Below, piece by piece: positions 1 through 10,666 of a DNA stretch of 64,000 bases; position 1 is the stretch's first letter; each line of letters begins with the position of its first letter. Origin of the DNA: Streptococcus parapneumoniae. GTDB lineage: Bacteria; Bacillota; Bacilli; Lactobacillales; Streptococcaceae. Location of the stretch: contig NZ_AP026968.1 in the NCBI RefSeq assembly GCF_037076355.1, positions 1,256,501 through 1,320,500 on the forward strand, written 5' to 3'. The position numbers were made by a program, and so were the translations under genes. The notes beneath the pieces are model-generated. The model was not told the origin of the DNA and did no database searches. It saw only the letters and a list, made by a program, of their open reading frames with translations.

Positions 1-1020
1 TCTAAAAATCCCTGGAGATTCGAAACTATAATCACTCTCTATCCAACGTATATTCTTTTTAATCAATTTATCAAATATCTGGGAATCTAGTTTGAATAAA
101 GAAATAGCAAAAGAAATCAATACTTCGCTTTCAAAATTAATATGAGATATTAAATCATATTTCTCTTTTATAAAACACTTATAATTGACAATATCTCCCA
201 CCTCAAATTCCTTTGAAATTCCAATAATTTCTTCACTAGAAATATTAAAATAAATAAATTTTAAAAATTTAATTTTATCTTTAGCATTGTCAATCTTAGA
301 TAGATCCACTCTAACTTGCTTAAAATAACTCTTTCTAGCTCCATCGGAAAACTTTTGATTGAGTAATTTATTAAAATATTTGTTATACCTATTTTTTATA
401 TCTGATTGAATAACTTTTTTCAATCTTCCATCAGTATTTTTGTTGATAAATATAGTTGTTTTAGCCACTTCTAAGCTAAATTTCAAAAGAAAGATAAACA
501 AAATCAATAGGAACCCAATTATAGCCTGCCAAATATATTGATAATGAATACCTGTAGATGCATTAAATTCAACTATAAGAGGAATAATAATTGATAGCAG
601 CAAAGAACCAACGAACTCCCAACTATTTGTTAAATGATACCAAACATTGCTGTCTGTTAAAAAATCCATTTTTTGATAGCCTAAGTAAGTCCCTTTTTCT
701 TTATTGTCATAACCAACCATAAATTGTAAAAATCCAACATAAACTCCGTAACACGCCCATATAGCTAAGACTACAGAAAATAAGGATGCTAGATCTAAAT
801 CATCACTTTCAAGTTTAAATAATGAAATTTGATATTGATAACATAACCAATAAATATAACTCACGATTGAGAAAAATAATATATGGGAAAAATATTTGAT
901 TTTATCACCTGAAATTAATTCATCTATAAAGATTGTAACCCTAAGTCTCCCAAAAAACCTCAGAATATAGGACAATACAAAAATAATTATTGGGGAATAT
1001 AGAATTAATTTTTCAAACAA
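1..1020 (-). CDS. hypothetical multi-pass membrane protein (3' part lies outside the window)
   Basis: The frame is open from a TTG at 1020-1018 to the window edge (340 codons, no stop). An AAGAAGAGG ribosome site lies about 8 nt before this TTG, and no ATG is better placed. The first ~190 residues hold about five hydrophobic segments, and the rest is polar and lysine-rich, so a membrane-anchored protein with a cytoplasmic tail is likely. A -10 TATAAT lies just upstream. Base composition is more AT-rich than the core genes, in keeping with element cargo at the left end of the conjugative remnant. I do not recognise a family. Confidence 0.6.
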   Translation of the reverse strand, partial: MFEKLILYSPIIIFVLSYILRFFGRLRVTIFIDELISGDKIKYFSHILFFSIVSYIYWLCYQYQISLFKLESDDLDLASLFSVVLAIWACYGVYVGFLQFMVGYDNKEKGTYLGYQKMDFLTDSNVWYHLTNSWEFVGSLLLSIIIPLIVEFNASTGIHYQYIWQAIIGFLLILFIFLLKFSLEVAKTTIFINKNTDGRLKKVIQSDIKNRYNKYFNKLLNQKFSDGARKSYFKQVRVDLSKIDNAKDKIKFLKFIYFNISSEEIIGISKEFEVGDIVNYKCFIKEKYDLISHINFESEVLISFAISLFKLDSQIFDKLIKKNIRWIESDYSFESPGIFR

Positions 1021-1055
1021 GCAAAACACCTCTTCTTTTTTTCTAATTAATAATG

Positions 1056-1084
1056 ATTATACCTGATATATAGAAAGCACACAA
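1056..1084 (-). promoter_or_regulatory. putative promoter of the membrane-protein gene
   Basis: On the minus strand a consensus -10 TATAAT (1061-1056) stands 17 nt from a weak -35 TTGTGT (1084-1079), about 36 nt before the TTG start of the partial membrane protein. Confidence 0.5.
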
Positions 1085-1120
1085 ATACTAATATGAGTTT
1101 GTTTCAAAAATTACCTATAG

Positions 1121-1155
1121 AAATAGGACTACCTAAAATCAGGTAGCCCTATTTT
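1121..1155. terminator. bidirectional Rho-independent terminator
   Basis: AAATAGGACTACCT and AGGTAGCCCTATTTT form a long stem around a short AAAATC loop. It directly follows the stop of the 1155-1445 gene and separates it from the membrane-protein gene downstream. Confidence 0.7.
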
Positions 1156-1445
1156 CATGCCATTCTACTTCTCACAACTTTTGTCACAATACCAAGTGCC
1201 AGCAGAATATTAAAAACAATAAAAAATCCTGTAAAACTCCAAATACCATTAGTGGCTAAATCTTCAATATAGAGGTATCTCTCTGTGAAAAAGAGGTAAA
1301 TTCCATAGATTTCAATAAAGACTAATCCACTGATGATTCCGATAAGAAACAAAGCATCTGAAACTTTCACAAGCTCATAAAGGACAAGCAGTATCAGTCC
1401 AATTACTGCGATAATCAGAAGGCTTTGTAGAATTTGTTCCAACAT
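1155..1445 (-). CDS. small membrane protein of the conjugative remnant
   Basis: This is a 96-aa protein starting MLEQILQSLL. I chose the ATG at 1445 because AGAAAGAGGT precedes it at proper spacing; the longer reading runs back into the neighbouring gene. Three hydrophobic stretches (about residues 5-25, 28-50 and 68-90) predict a three-pass membrane protein. It follows the 99-aa gene by 13 nt and ends at a strong terminator, so both are the tail of the element operon. No enzymatic motif is visible. Function unknown; the frame is intact although upstream element genes are broken. Confidence 0.7.
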   Translation of the reverse strand: MLEQILQSLLIIAVIGLILLVLYELVKVSDALFLIGIISGLVFIEIYGIYLFFTERYLYIEDLATNGIWSFTGFFIVFNILLALGIVTKVVRSRMA

Positions 1446-1458
1446 CTTATACCTCTTT

Positions 1459-1758
1459 CTAAGACAAGTACTTACGGTAATAGTTAGCTTGTTCCTGGTC
1501 AAGTTCATCTAGTTGGGCAACCAAATCAAGGTATTCTGCCTTCGTCACCTCATCTAAGCTTGGAAAATCATTCTCACGACTTGTGATGATGAGTTCCAGC
1601 TGTTCAGTGATTTCACGCTTTGAAAAGCTATCATCAAGAGTTTCATCTTCATACTGTTCCTTTAAAGCTTGGTAGTTGGCTCTATCTTCTGGGCTTGTAA
1701 ATCCTTGTGCCAACCATTCTTCAAGTTGATAACGTATTTCTTCTACTGTTTTGGTCAT
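1459..1758 (-). CDS. small acidic hypothetical protein of the conjugative element
   Basis: This intact 99-aa, strongly acidic and mostly helical protein (MTKTVEEIRYQLEEWLAQG...) starts at an ATG preceded by AAGGAGAACAG. It lies just downstream of the SNF2 helicase/methylase pseudogene, a position where ICESa2603/Tn5252-type elements commonly carry a short conserved protein. No catalytic motif or membrane segment is seen. It is probably cotranscribed with the 96-aa membrane protein. A nucleic-acid or protein-binding accessory role is possible but not shown. Confidence 0.7.
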   Translation of the reverse strand: MTKTVEEIRYQLEEWLAQGFTSPEDRANYQALKEQYEDETLDDSFSKREITEQLELIITSRENDFPSLDEVTKAEYLDLVAQLDELDQEQANYYRKYLS

Positions 1759-1828
1759 GGTCTGTTCTCCTTTTGTGATTTCTTGACTTCATTTTACCGC
1801 GTTCAAAAATATTTGTCAGCCTTTTTTC

Positions 1829-4800
1829 TTATATCTCAAGTGCTATTTGTTGATTCATTTTGGGTGATGTATCTTCACTAAACTTGGCCAAAGCTGCATC
1901 TATCTCCTCAATCTCTGCTTCTTTTTCAACCAAGGGAGCCAAAACATCATATTTAGCCTTTACAAGCTGATAGTCTTCTTCCTTGGGAAAGACTTTCTCA
2001 ACTTCTACTTTGGCTACTTGAAGCTTATCTTTTAAATCCTTTACCAGCTCTTCCGTCTTTTCTTGCTCATCCATAATATGGTCGATGGCATTACTAATCC
2101 GTTGAATGGTTCCCACGTCTGATTTCAAATCAAGAGCGACAGTATATTGGTTATCACCTACAATCATTAAAGAGACAGTCTCTGGCAAGGGCTCACTAGG
2201 ATCTCGTGTAGTCATTTTTAAATCAAATCCTCTAAAGCTGGCAAGTGTCCTGACTTCCTTGGTCTCTGAGCGATTATAGGTAATGAGTTTACGCAGATAG
2301 TCCCCTGCTTCTGTGCGATTATCCATTTTCTGATTGTCAAATCGCATGACAAAATCTTGCGACTTTGTTGCCAAAGATTGGGCAATATCTTTATCATATT
2401 GACTCAACCGTTTTTCCATGATAGGGAGGTGCTTCTCGCTATAGGAAATGGTATGGCGATACTCGTCTTTGGAGCGATTAAAGGCTCGCTTTTGATTTTC
2501 TAATACCGTTAGTTCATTTTCCAACTCCATTTTGAGTTTGAGGTAAGGGTTTCCAGTTGCCAAGGCCTTAAAGTCTGAGGCAGTCATGGTTTGTTCATCA
2601 ATGTCTTCTGCTGATCTCACAGGATCTTTTGATGTCATAATCTGGGTGATATACTTGAGCTTATTCTCCTGCGTCTGCCAAAGATAATTGTCGAAACTCC
2701 CTTTTGTAATATAGTGATAAATATCTACCTCCTGGTGCATGTTTCCCTGACGAATCAATCTACCATTTCGCTGGACAATATCAGAGGGACGCCATGGAAC
2801 ATCTAAGTGGTGAACAGCTTTCATGCGTGATTGCACGTTTAGGCCCGTTCCACCTTTTTCAGTCGAAGCCATGAGAATCCGCACTTCACCACTATTGACC
2901 TTTCGTGAGAGAGAATTTTTCTTCTCATCAGTATTAGCATCATGCACAAAGGCAATTTCTTCTTTTGGAATCCCTCGATCAACCAGCAAAGCTTTCAACT
3001 CATTGTAAACATCAAAGCCTTCTTCCTTACTTTTAGGAGTTCCAATATCAGAGAAAATCATCTGAGTGGCTTTGTCTTCAGCTCCTTCACTGTAAATCCG
3101 CTCGACATTATCGACTACTTGAAGGATTTTCTGATTATCCGATAATGAATAAGCAGGGTCAATCAATCGCATATCAATAGCTAGTTTTCTGGCTTCACCT
3201 GTGATTTTAAGCATGTTATCTCTACTTGGATCAACACTGCCTGACTTGATAGCGTCTGAACGCTCTACCAGTTCTTATAAATAGTATTTCTGAGCTTGCA
3301 TTAACTCGCTTTCCACCGCAATAATTTTAGCTTCAGGTACAGGTAAATCAAGCATATCTGAAGTCTGAATATCGGCAGTTTCCTTGTAGATTCGCATGAG
3401 TTCAGGCAAGTTCACAAACTTCTTAAACCGTTTCTTAGGTTGGTATTTATCACCTGTCGGGGCTAGTTCCATAGAGTTTTCGATATTCCCAAAAGCACCA
3501 ACCCAGGAATCAAAATTGGATACCTGGTATCGTTCCAAGACATCAGGTTGAATGTAATTCATCATAGTGTAAAGTTCACTAATGGAGTTAGAAACTGGTG
3601 TTCCTGTCGCAAAAACAACATTTCTATCGCTATGCTCTGCCTGAACCTGTCTCACCTTCATCTCCATGTCTACGTTCTTTTTTGAAGTGGTATTGGTGAT
3701 TCCCGCGACATTCCCAAGTCCAGTGATTGGACGGATATTCTTGAAGTGATGAACCTCATCCACAAAGAGAAAATCAATTCCAAGGTTTTCAAATTCGATA
3801 AAGGTATCTCTCTAGTTTTTGGAGTTCTTCTAGTTTGTGTTCCAATTCCTTAATCGAACGTTCCGCTTCTTTCACCGTATAATCGCTATCACTTCCTAGT
3901 TTAATTTCTCTGAGTTGCTCAAGTTTGTCATTGATATAGGTGACCTGTTTTTCACAACTCATCGGTATTTTTTCAAACTGGGAATCCCCAATGACAATGG
4001 CATCATAGTCCCCTGTAATAATCCGAGACACAAACTGCTTGCGTTTGGCTTTGGCAAAGTCCTTCTTGGTGGTCACATAGACTTTCTTGGCTGGAAAGAA
4101 CTTCATAATTTCTTAACTAAACTGAGCAGTCAAACTAGAAGGAACTACATAAAGAGGTTTATGCACCATTCCGAGTTCTTTCAGTTTGAATCCTGCCCCA
4201 AGCATGGTCAAGGTCTTTCCAGACCCTACCTCATGGGCTATTAGAGCACGTTTCTCTTCCACAATTCGTTTAATGGCATTCTTTTGGTGAGGACGTAAGG
4301 AAATATTCTGGGCAAGTCCATCAATGGTTAAATGACTACCATCATAGGTCTTTGATACTGTACGATTATAGAGACTGTTATAGGTGTCTTCAATCATCTG
4401 TTGGACTTCTGGATACTTTGCTACAAAACCTTTAAAGAGTTCTTGTAGGTGTGTTTCCTTAGCTCGCAGGACTGTTGTTTTCTTCACATCCGTCACATTC
4501 TTTTTCTTATCCCCTTCGACAACTTGTTTTGTGATGGTTGATTGATTGGAATTCAAGAGATTTTCAAAGATTTTTCGACCACTATCATAGCGTGAAGCAG
4601 GGACACCTAAACTCCTATCCGTTACGTTGGAATAGGTGTAGGCAAATTTAGATTGGTAAGTGATGATCCCGTCGATGGGACTAACTTCAAGGACTGTCGC
4701 TACTTCTTGGTCTGACAGTTCATAGGCTTTCCCCATAAAGGTTTCTTGGGCAAATTTTCCGTAAACAGACAAGGGAATCCAGCGTGAACCGATTCGATAA

Positions 4801-7800
4801 TCAATGTCTGCCAAAATAATACGTGATGGTTTGACCGTCTCTAGTAGCCCTGCATAATGTGACCAGTTAAAGTCCTGATTGCCTTGTTTTACAAATAGAT
4901 CCTCCACTTCTAACTTGGTAACCACATCACCTGACAGAAAGTCTTGGCGAGAAACATAGGTCAATTCCCCATCCAAATACTTCTCAAGATCAAGCATAAT
5001 GAGGTCACCTAATTCCTCAATCAAGGTCATCTTTGATTCAACCTGATAGATAGAATCGAAATCAACACCACGTCCGTCAGCCAAGCTGGAATTTAAGGCA
5101 TCAAGGGCAGTATGTACCTTTTTAACCTCTTTTTCGGAACACACCAGAGCCTTCTCAAAGGCAAGGGATTTAGTATAGATAACAGACTTTCCACTTGGAT
5201 ACAGACTTTCATCTTCTAAACTAGCAAGAAGCGAATACTTATCATCACTATCAAAAAGATTACTGACCCAGATTCTCCCTCATTTCAGCTGGAATGGAGG
5301 TATCAATGACTTGTTTGATCAACACATTTGGATTAATGATGACCTCATTTCTATCAATCTCTCTTGGGGCCTTAACGTGATTTAGAGCAGTTTGGACACT
5401 TGCAATCAAGTCATGACTAGTCCCCTTAACAGAAAGTGTTCCGCCGTTAAAATTTCTGACCTCGTAGGTTCCTAGCACTTGGCTATTGTATTCTCCATCA
5501 AAGTAAGGATTGAGCCAGATACGACTATCCTTTTCATAACGAACGGAATCTGAAAAGGCTAAGTCGTCTGTCACATATGCCTTGTCTAAGTGTTTCTGGA
5601 AAAATAACATATCCGTTGTGACAGTGGTTCCTGCAATGGCCTTAAAGGCAGAATCAGGCAGGCGAACCCCTCCAAGAAATTCAGTTGTCTCACGAATATC
5701 TTGGAAGATGTTTTCTGTTCGCTTATCCATGGTTCCTGTGGAAGAGATAATCGCCACTTGCCCACCATCATGGACCAAATCAAGAGATTTTTTGACAAAG
5801 TAATCATGAATCATATAAGGCTTATCGTACCTATTATCCGCAATTCGTATATTGGCAAACGGCACGTTTGAAATCACCCAATCAAAACTATTGTTGTTAA
5901 AAGCCACTGTTTCAAAACCCTTAATTTCAATACGACTATTCGGATGTAGGTGTTTGGCAATAGCTCCTGTAATGGTATCTAATTCCACACCATACAACTC
6001 ACACTTTTCTCTTAAGTATTTGGGCATTGCTGCAAAAAAATTCCCTGTTCCCATGGAAGGATCTAGGATTTTGCCACCTGTAAAACCATCTCTTTCCAAT
6101 TTATCCCACATTTAACGGATAAGGGCTGGGTCTGTATAGTAAGCTGTCAGGGAGGACTGTTTCATATCTGAATATTCTTTATCTGTGACTAGGCTTTTCA
6201 GTTCTTCTCGTTCCTTAGAAAATTTTGGATTATAGCCATTAAAGAAATCATTAGCAAGCCCACCCCAGCCTACATATTTTGCAAGGAGTTCTTGTTCACT
6301 TGGTAAAGCATTGCGGTGCTCTACTTCCAAATTTTTTACCAACCGAATTGCCACGATGTTTGTCTCAACCTTATCTCTAGCAGTCTTAGGATAAAAGTCC
6401 GTCATATCTTCTGGAAAATAAAAATCCGTTACAGGACTATCTGGAATTGATTCCTCTCTCTTCTCAACAAGACCTTGGTTGTTTGGTTGGTCAACAACAT
6501 CATTGTTAGACTCATCTACACCACTTGGTTCCAAGAGACCGACAGTCTGAATAGGATGTTCAGTAGCTGATTCCTCTTCCAGAAATGAAAAAAGATTTAA
6601 TTCTTGCTCTGCTTCGTCTAACTCTATTTGTGGTTCTGCCTTTGTCTGATGAAATGCTTGGCTGACTTCTTCCCAGATCCTCACATAAAGAACTGGATTT
6701 TGTTCAATGATATCCGAAAAATCATTGACTAACTCAATCCGAATCAAACCGTTCAATTGAGCATCGCTGACTGATATGACTTCAAAGTCCGGCCCCTTAT
6801 AGGAAACCAATGACCCAAGAGGATAAGTGTCCAATACTCTCTGAACCAGTGGATTTTCCGCAAATTCTTCATCAATCACTACTTTCGTCTCAGCTTTCTC
6901 TAGCTTGCTTTTCCAATCTCTAAGAGTTAAATCTGGTTGATTGCCTTTATCTTTTTCAAATTGCTCCGCGTATTCTCTGCTGAGTTCTTGGTGTAAAAAG
7001 GCGTAGGCAACTTGTCGCAACTCTTCAATGGAAAGCTGGCTACCAAAGAATAATTCAGCCATTTCATGACTTAGCCCCATTTGGAGTAGTTCTGTCGCAA
7101 GGGCTAGTTGAGTTACCGAGGCTTTGGGATAGCCACCTAGTAAAGCAAGATCCGCATTTTTCAAACGAAAACGACCTACCGCATCCAATAAAATACCGAC
7201 TTGGTCTGGGTCAAACCGAGATAGCTCAATCCCCACTTGAGTCAATTTTTCTTGATTTTCTGCCCTAATGGCTTGTCCAATTTTTTCTAATTCCTTTTCT
7301 TCTACTCTAGTCAACATTCGTTTCAACTCATAGGGACTACCATCATCCTCTAGATAGGCGAGAAACTCCTCGCCATCAAAGATTGGTGTCATTTCTATCT
7401 CAGTATCAAAATTACCTCGTCTAAAACTTGAGTACTTGGAACGTTCATTTCGAATTTTGTCAAAATATGTTAGTATCTCAAATTTACGTCGTAAAGATAA
7501 CTCTTCATAAGCTAGCAGATGACTTGTTTTTCTAGTTCGGATATCCAGTTGAGACAAATCCACATCCAAACTAGCAATAACCAGAGAGCCCTCTTCTCGA
7601 AAAGATATTGCTTGATGAACACTTGTTTTGTGATCATCAACAGTTTCTTCATTTTCTTGAACAGTTTCATCAACTCTTGTTTCAAGCTCAGGCTCGTAAG
7701 TCAAGAGAAACTGTTCAATATCTCGGCTGATCCGATCCGCTAAATTATTAGCCACACGATAAACATTGACCAAATTAGCTCCCCTACTCTTTTGTAAGAG

Positions 7801-8196
7801 TGAATCCGGCGATATAGTTTGGTAGTGACCATTTGAGTCTAATAGTTGAAAACGAGTGGCCAGATTGAACAAGGCCACTTCAATCACCAAGTATTTTTCA
7901 GACGGCGATAGTTTGTCGAGTTTTTGGAGACCAGTTTGGTCGAATACTTGTATATAGGTCAATAGATCATGAGCAGTATCATAAGGACTAGCCTGGACAA
8001 AAGCTGAAACATCTGTTCCAAAGTGAAGTATCTGAACAGATTTATTAATTTCTTGCCTATTGGTTAAAAACTGACGAATAAAACTATCCCAATCCTCATC
8101 AAAATGCTCTGCTTGGTAATATAAAAATACCTCAAGCAAGACTCTATCACAAGGAATGGTTGCTCTCATCATTTGTAGTAAGACTTCTTGATTCAT
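1829..8196 (-). pseudogene. SNF2-family helicase / N6-DNA methylase of an ICE, broken by stops and frameshifts
   Basis: This is a giant (about 2100 codons) ICE protein. The start is ATG 8196, after GGGAGGG. N-terminal coiled and acidic regions are followed by an adenine-methyltransferase core (KILDPSMGTGNFF motif I near 6060, ISNVPF in place of NPPY near 5870). Then come helicase motifs: VGSGKT (near 4215), DEVHH (near 3760), and motifs V/VI with GGTGLN and QRNGRLIRQG (near 2800). In-frame TAA stops sit at 6114-6112, 4115-4113 and 3277-3275. Frame changes fall near 5265 (after the methylase) and near 3785. No full product is possible; the pieces may be translated separately but this is unlikely to be functional. 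Intact homologues are typical of ICESa2603/Tn5252-type elements. Confidence 0.88.
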
Positions 8197-8214
8197 TTTT
8201 CCCTCCCATTTTAA

Positions 8215-9935
8215 AAGAGTCTGTGACAAAATAGTTCTCAACCACAAAAAGCTAGAGATTTTCAATTGTGGAACTCTAGCTTTTTAATTTTGAGTCGTTC
8301 TCTTATTGTATTTTAAGAGGTTATTAGCCATAAGTACCAATCCCATGTCAATTCTCACTTGACGCTTGCCCCTCAGATTACATCTCTTGTAACCCAAACA
8401 AGCCTTTATCTGCCCAAAGACAGGTTCCACATCAATCTTACGTTGAGCGAAAATCTGTCTACCTTCAGGAGATAAAAGCGCCTGACATTCTTTAGCTTTC
8501 AAGTTTTGATAGCGTTCGTTCATATACAGTCCCTTTTGAGGGGCTGATTTAGGTTCATCAGCATAGTAAACCTTGATTTCCTGTTGAAAGTCCGTCTGTG
8601 TTTTCTGATGTTTGATATGGTGAAAACGATAGCACCAGCCATCAGGATGTGTGTAGCTATCCTCCTTGTCATTATAGTGCCAATTCGATAAGTTTTTAGC
8701 TGACTGTTTATACCTTCTCTTTTGTTCCTTATCAAACACGGCATATTTAATCAGATGGTTTACCTGCTTTTCATCTAAACGAAGGAGGTTCTCTTCACTT
8801 CCATATCCAGCATCTGCGACAACTGTCTTCAAGTCATGCGGATAGGTTTCAAGGAAGGGGAGAAGAGTCTTGGTATCTGTCGGATTTGAAAAGACATCAT
8901 AGTGAAGAACAAATTGGTTTTCAGTAGCGATTTGAAGATTATAAGCAGCCTTGAGTTGGCCATTTTTCATATGGTCTTCTTTCATTCTCATAAAAGTGGC
9001 ATCTGGATCGGTTTTGGAAAAACTGTTACGCCCTTCAAATGTCTCCTGATAGTTCTCATATTTTTCAGCACGTACTGAAAAATCCTCCTTGACTTTACGC
9101 AAGACTTTCTTGAGTTTACGACGCTGGGTTTTACGTTCATCCTTTCCTTTAACGGGTGTCTCCTCAATGTCCTGGTTCAGTTTTTCCAATTCTTCTTCAA
9201 GAACTTGAGCGAATGCAAGCAACTGCTCTGAAGAAATTGGTTCTTCTTCATCCAGCTTAATAGCCTGATGGATAAGGGGTGTGATTTCTTCTTGAAAATA
9301 GATCTGTATCTGTTCTTGAAGTTTGGCGGAGAATTTCTCTGTCGCTTTCTTCCACACAAAACTATACTTGTTGGCATTAGCTTCAATCTTAGTCCCGTCA
9401 ATAAACAGACAATCTAAAGTCACTAATTCTTCCATTTTTAAACGAAGATTGAGGTCGATGAAAAGATTACGAATGAGTTCTTCCATCCCTTCAGCGACTC
9501 GAAAACGATTGATGGTGCGGTAGCTGACAACTAACTGTCCTGTTAGGTACTGCATAGCCAGATTTTCAACCATCATTTTTTCAATTTTTCGTCCAGAGAA
9601 AATCCCTTGTGAATAGGCAAATAGAAGAGCAGATACAAGCATTTTAGGGTGATAAGACGGGCGACCAAAGGCATGATAGAAGGCGTGGAAATGACAATCC
9701 TCCAAGGTATTTACCACTCTTTCAATAGTAAAGACGAGATGGTCTTGTGGCAAGAAAGAACTGATTTCTAGTGGTAAAGTTGTTTGATTTGTGTTATAGT
9801 GAATATGCATGGGATAGCCTTTCTAAATGGTTTATTAAGCAATTCTATTTTACCAAGACTATCGCAACCATGCAAAAAAGCAACGGCAAATCCGTTGCTT
9901 TTTTGGGACATAAGAGACTATTGTCCCAGACTCTT
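8215..9935 (-). mobile_element. IS1182-family insertion sequence, apparently complete
   Basis: Imperfect terminal inverted repeats bound the element: AAGAGTCTGTGACAAAATAGT from 8215 and, on the other strand from 9935, AAGAGTCTGGGACAATAGT. It carries one full-length transposase gene. A hairpin of AAAAAGCTAGAG and CTCTAGCTTTTT (about 8245-8287) ends the transposase gene. Another, AAAAGCAACGG/CCGTTGCTTTTTT (about 9874-9903), shields it from upstream transcription. The element sits between the Ca-binding-repeat pseudogene and the SNF2 gene. I could not define a target duplication, and end positions are good to a few bases. Confidence 0.8.
8284..9810 (-). CDS. IS1182-family DDE transposase
   Basis: This 508-aa transposase has an N-terminal DUF772-type domain (FYHAFGRPSYHPKMLVSALL) and a central charged helical insert (about residues 170-260). 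The DDE-fold parts include LFIDGTKIEANANKYSFVWKK, DAGYGSEEN and a C-terminal ...VEPVFGQIK segment. The acidic residues in LDCLFIDGTK, VVADAGYG and VEPVFG are the likely catalytic triad by family comparison. Length and frame are normal for the family, so the copy is probably active. It reads in the same direction as the element genes around it, but hairpins on both sides isolate its transcription. Confidence 0.92.
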   Translation of the reverse strand: MHIHYNTNQTTLPLEISSFLPQDHLVFTIERVVNTLEDCHFHAFYHAFGRPSYHPKMLVSALLFAYSQGIFSGRKIEKMMVENLAMQYLTGQLVVSYRTINRFRVAEGMEELIRNLFIDLNLRLKMEELVTLDCLFIDGTKIEANANKYSFVWKKATEKFSAKLQEQIQIYFQEEITPLIHQAIKLDEEEPISSEQLLAFAQVLEEELEKLNQDIEETPVKGKDERKTQRRKLKKVLRKVKEDFSVRAEKYENYQETFEGRNSFSKTDPDATFMRMKEDHMKNGQLKAAYNLQIATENQFVLHYDVFSNPTDTKTLLPFLETYPHDLKTVVADAGYGSEENLLRLDEKQVNHLIKYAVFDKEQKRRYKQSAKNLSNWHYNDKEDSYTHPDGWCYRFHHIKHQKTQTDFQQEIKVYYADEPKSAPQKGLYMNERYQNLKAKECQALLSPEGRQIFAQRKIDVEPVFGQIKACLGYKRCNLRGKRQVRIDMGLVLMANNLLKYNKRTTQN

Positions 9936-9939
9936 TGCG

Positions 9940-10666
9940 TTAATCTAGGACCAATGCTCGTTGGTCTCTTTTTTGTGAAATTCCTCCCATTACAGTTACC
10001 ACATAATGTTGTAAGAAATGACTTTTCTGGTCTAGTAAGTCTCTTTGCAAGGCAAGTTGAACCAAATCTCCAAAATAATCCCGACTGGAAATGGCCAAGT
10101 CCTGTTGAATCATGGCCTGTAAGGTTTCAAGGCTAAGTAGTGAGTAATCGTCACTATCCAAAACCTCATATTGTTACAAGGTGTTTGAAAGACTATTTGA
10201 GGACATTAAATCCATAATAAAACTAGAGCCTTCACCTGTTCGGTACAGCTTTTCCAGAATATCAGTCATATCAGCTCTTACTTCATCCTGATAACCATCC
10301 ACTTTAACTCATAGCTCATCACTTATCAAGGACAGGTCATCCTCATCCATATAATCTTGATAAACTTGATTAAGGATTGTTCTATCAGAAATACTTAATT
10401 CCAAAGAGAGAAAGGCTTTGATAAACTCTTGGTAATCGACCCTCTCCATTTCGGATAAAGACTCTTTCATAGTGTCAAAGTTCCAAGCTATCACACAACT
10501 CCTTTTGTGGAACTAGTGGTGAATGTCCAGATTGCAGCTCCTCTAAATCAGCTTGACCAGCTCCATCTGAGTCAATCGCATGCGGATTAGTTCCCAGAGC
10601 TAATTCCTGAGCATCTGTCAAACCATCATGGTCTGAATCCTTTTCATAAATGATTTTTGGATTCAT
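9940..10666 (-). pseudogene. Ca-binding thrombospondin-type-3-like repeat protein, broken
   Basis: The start, after the adhesin gene, reads MNPKIIYEKDSDHDGLTDAQ and then a second Asp-rich loop (NPHAIDSDGAGQADLEE). These resemble the DxDxDG calcium loops of thrombospondin type 3 repeats. The reading frame then changes near 10490 and runs on with in-frame TGA (10311-10309) and TAA (10176-10174) before the natural stop at 9940. Joining the pieces gives about 240 codons. ICESa2603-type elements usually have such a gene between the antigen I/II adhesin and the SNF2 gene, as seen here. There is no signal peptide, so the function is unknown. The IS1182 copy lies immediately downstream. Confidence 0.7.
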
